DNA of 64,000 bases from QHXM01 sp963697975 (lineage in GTDB: Bacteria; Acidobacteriota; Blastocatellia; Pyrinomonadales; Pyrinomonadaceae), in assembly GCA_963697975.1 (NCBI GenBank), contig OY969111.1, positions 930,001-994,000 on the forward strand, written 5' to 3'. Within the stretch, counting starts at the first letter, position 1. Every line of letters starts with the position of its first letter. This document shows positions 62,648 through 64,000 of this stretch, one piece after another. A program made the position numbers and the translations under genes. The notes beneath the pieces were generated by a model that worked only from the letters and a program-made list of their open reading frames with translations, was not told the DNA's origin and did not search any database.

Positions 62648-62712
62648 AGTCAAAAGACAAGAATTGCTTTTGACCAGTTGACTCCAGACTCTCCAGACTC
62701 CAGACTCCAGAC
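62633..62712. repeat. Inverted repeat R, GTCTGGA heptamer arms over the tmk stop
   Basis: Left arm 62633-62655 (AGTCTGGAGTCTGAAGTC) pairs with 62667-62712, which carries five GACTCCA-type units. It covers the tmk stop and ends 4 nt before the holB ATG, replacing the usual ribosome-binding site region. Confidence 0.9.
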
Positions 62713-62716
62713 TCTT

Positions 62717-63757
62717 ATGTTTGACCATCTCACAGGCAATCAGCGTGTCAAAGATATTTTGCGGCGGATGCTCAAAGATGGGCGCGTGCCGGGGTCGTTG
62801 TTGTTCGCGGGCGATGGGGGCATCGGGAAAAAACTGTTTGCGCTTGAGTTGGCGAAGGCTTTGAACTGCCAGTCGCTGAAGGGTGCGGAAGCGTGCGACC
62901 GCTGCTCGTCCTGCGTTCGCATTTCTAAGTCTAAGTTTCCGGAATATTCCGACGAGAAGGAAAACAGGGAGAAGCTTGTTCGGAGCGATCACCCGGACGT
63001 TGCCCTGGCGCGCCCCTACAATCGCTTTCTTAGAATCCCCTTGATGCGCGAGATTGAGCATGAGGCGAATTTTCGTCCCTTTGAAGGAAAGGCGCGCATC
63101 TTCATTATCGAAGAAGCGCACCGGCTGAACGAGGCGTCTTCAAACGCTTTGCTGAAAACTCTCGAAGAGCCGCCCGCGACTTCACATCTCATTCTGATAA
63201 CCTCGCGCCCCGCGCAGCTTTTGCCGACGATTCGCTCGCGCTGCCAGATAATTCGTTTCTCGCCGCTCGCGCCCTCTGAAATCGAAGCGCATCTTCTCAA
63301 GGGCAAGCAGGTTTCTCCGGCAGACGCGCGGCTGCTCGCAACGGTGGCGCGCGGCAGCATCGGGCGCGCTCTCGTAACTGACCTCGAAAGCTATCGCAAT
63401 CAACGCGAAGCAATGCTGGATGTGGTGAACGCGCTCGCGCTCAACCATGATCGGGCGCGTTTGCTGCGAGCATCCGAAGAGATGAACGATGCGAAGCGCA
63501 AGGATGAATACGAGCCGCGTCTTGATCTGCTGGCAACGCTCATCCACGACGTGTGGGTTCTCTCGCTCGGCGCGTCCGATGAACAGGTTGTCAATCAGGA
63601 CCTGCGCGCTCAACTCGCAAAAATCGTTTCAGGTCTTGATAGCCGCCGTCCGGCGCGCTGGCTCTCGCAAATTGAGCAACATCGTCGCGGGCTGGACGTA
63701 AATATCAATCGTAAGATTGCGACCGACGCCCTGTTTCTCACGATGGCCAAAGTCTAA
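62717..63757 (+). CDS. holB: DNA polymerase III delta' subunit
   Basis: 346 residues, clamp-loader AAA+. FAGDGGIGKKLFA (29-41) is the P-loop, CQSLKGAEACDRCSSC (Cys near 48, 57, 60, 63) the zinc module, FIIEEAHRLNEASSNALLK (near 128) the Walker B and SRC motif: TIRSRCQIIRF. It opens the beta clamp together with gamma/tau and delta. ATG at 62717 is used, since the in-frame stretch before it is repeat R. No SD is visible. tmk-holB is a common pair. Confidence 0.93.
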   Translation: MFDHLTGNQRVKDILRRMLKDGRVPGSLLFAGDGGIGKKLFALELAKALNCQSLKGAEACDRCSSCVRISKSKFPEYSDEKENREKLVRSDHPDVALARPYNRFLRIPLMREIEHEANFRPFEGKARIFIIEEAHRLNEASSNALLKTLEEPPATSHLILITSRPAQLLPTIRSRCQIIRFSPLAPSEIEAHLLKGKQVSPADARLLATVARGSIGRALVTDLESYRNQREAMLDVVNALALNHDRARLLRASEEMNDAKRKDEYEPRLDLLATLIHDVWVLSLGASDEQVVNQDLRAQLAKIVSGLDSRRPARWLSQIEQHRRGLDVNINRKIATDALFLTMAKV

Positions 63758-63778
63758 AGTAGCTCTCTTCCCTCGAAT

Positions 63779-64000
63779 ATGAATCAAAGCTCTCAAGATA
63801 CTTCGCGCATGGTTGATGTCAGCCACCCGGTTGAGCATGGGATGATTACTTATAAGGGTTTGCCCGCGCCCGTTATCTGCGATTATCTGAGCCGCGAGGA
63901 ATCGCGCCAGCACTATTCGGAAGGGACGGAATTTCAGATCGGGAAGATTGAGATGGTGGCGAACACCGGGACGTATCTAGATTCGCCGTTTCATAGATAT
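63779..64000 (+). CDS. Cyclase-family protein (kynurenine-formamidase-like), partial at window end
   Basis: 74 codons from ATG 63779 to the window end, no stop. MVDVSHPVEHGMITYKGLPAP opens like the cyclase family, whose members include KynB arylformamidase. The metal motif, usually HxGTHxDxPxH, reads NTGTYLDSPFHRY, so two His are replaced by Asn and Tyr. It lies 21 nt after the holB stop. Function is tentative and the rest is outside the window. Confidence 0.75.
   Translation, partial: MNQSSQDTSRMVDVSHPVEHGMITYKGLPAPVICDYLSREESRQHYSEGTEFQIGKIEMVANTGTYLDSPFHRY

Noticed and set aside
62678..62716. Longer N-terminus for holB
   Set aside because: The extra 13 residues are coded by repeat R and do not match the family N-terminus, which begins at 62717.

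Overview
The window looks like a chromosomal segment of a free-living diderm bacterium of the phylum Acidobacteriota, most likely class Blastocatellia. This is an inference from gene content and protein style: a CHAT-TPR protein with an ECF-like sigma factor, many exported beta-propeller, M16 and S55 proteases, a fused alcohol dehydrogenase/Gfo-Idh oxidoreductase, and miaA next to hfq. The DNA is moderately GC-rich and densely coding on both strands. I see no prophage, transposase, rRNA operon or CRISPR array. One tRNA, tRNA-Phe(GAA), is present.

Layout. 1-14 kb: carB with a CoA-binding protein, an M16 metalloprotease, an orphan substrate-binding protein, a TPR protein, a DnaC-like ATPase, a secreted VCBS-like protein, the fused oxidoreductase and a cREC receiver protein. 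14-21 kb: an ECF-like sigma factor and a membrane anti-sigma-like protein converge with no spacer onto a CHAT-TPR protein and a clostripain-family (C11) protein, two caspase-fold proteases in tandem. 21-25 kb: tRNA-Phe and a divergent, consensus-promoter-driven structured RNA candidate, a methyltransferase, a deaminase-type amidohydrolase and recA. 25-39 kb: the tryptophan pathway on the minus strand (trpE, then trpG-D-C-F, a diguanylate cyclase, then trpB-A), interrupted by a plus-strand tricorn-like protease. 38-49 kb: 2,4-dienoyl-CoA reductase-like SDR, an exported dikinase-like protein, a group II PLP decarboxylase, rsmG, two small exported proteins, an S55 protease, mobA and a catalytically degenerate alpha/beta hydrolase. 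49-57.7 kb: two GT-C-type membrane proteins, a Gfo/Idh oxidoreductase, a serine hydrolase, a ChrA-type chromate transporter and an MFS transporter. 57.8-64 kb: a SpoIID-type protein, a glutaredoxin-like protein, a hidden 35-codon membrane miniprotein, miaA, a frameshifted hfq, tmk, holB and the start of a cyclase-family gene.

The most striking non-coding feature is a set of 18 long inverted repeats. In most of them the arms are short tandem repeats with a 7-bp period (one family about 9 bp), although the unit sequences are unrelated between families. Thirteen lie against or over a stop codon, four fill divergent spacers, and one sits in frame inside chrA. Several supply the last codons and stop of a gene (trpC, mobA, tmk, the SDR), and one encodes the N-terminus of ChrA. 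Other highlights are hfq interrupted at CTTTGAC, the same heptamer used for programmed +1 frameshifting in prfB, and the sigma/anti-sigma/CHAT/C11 locus.
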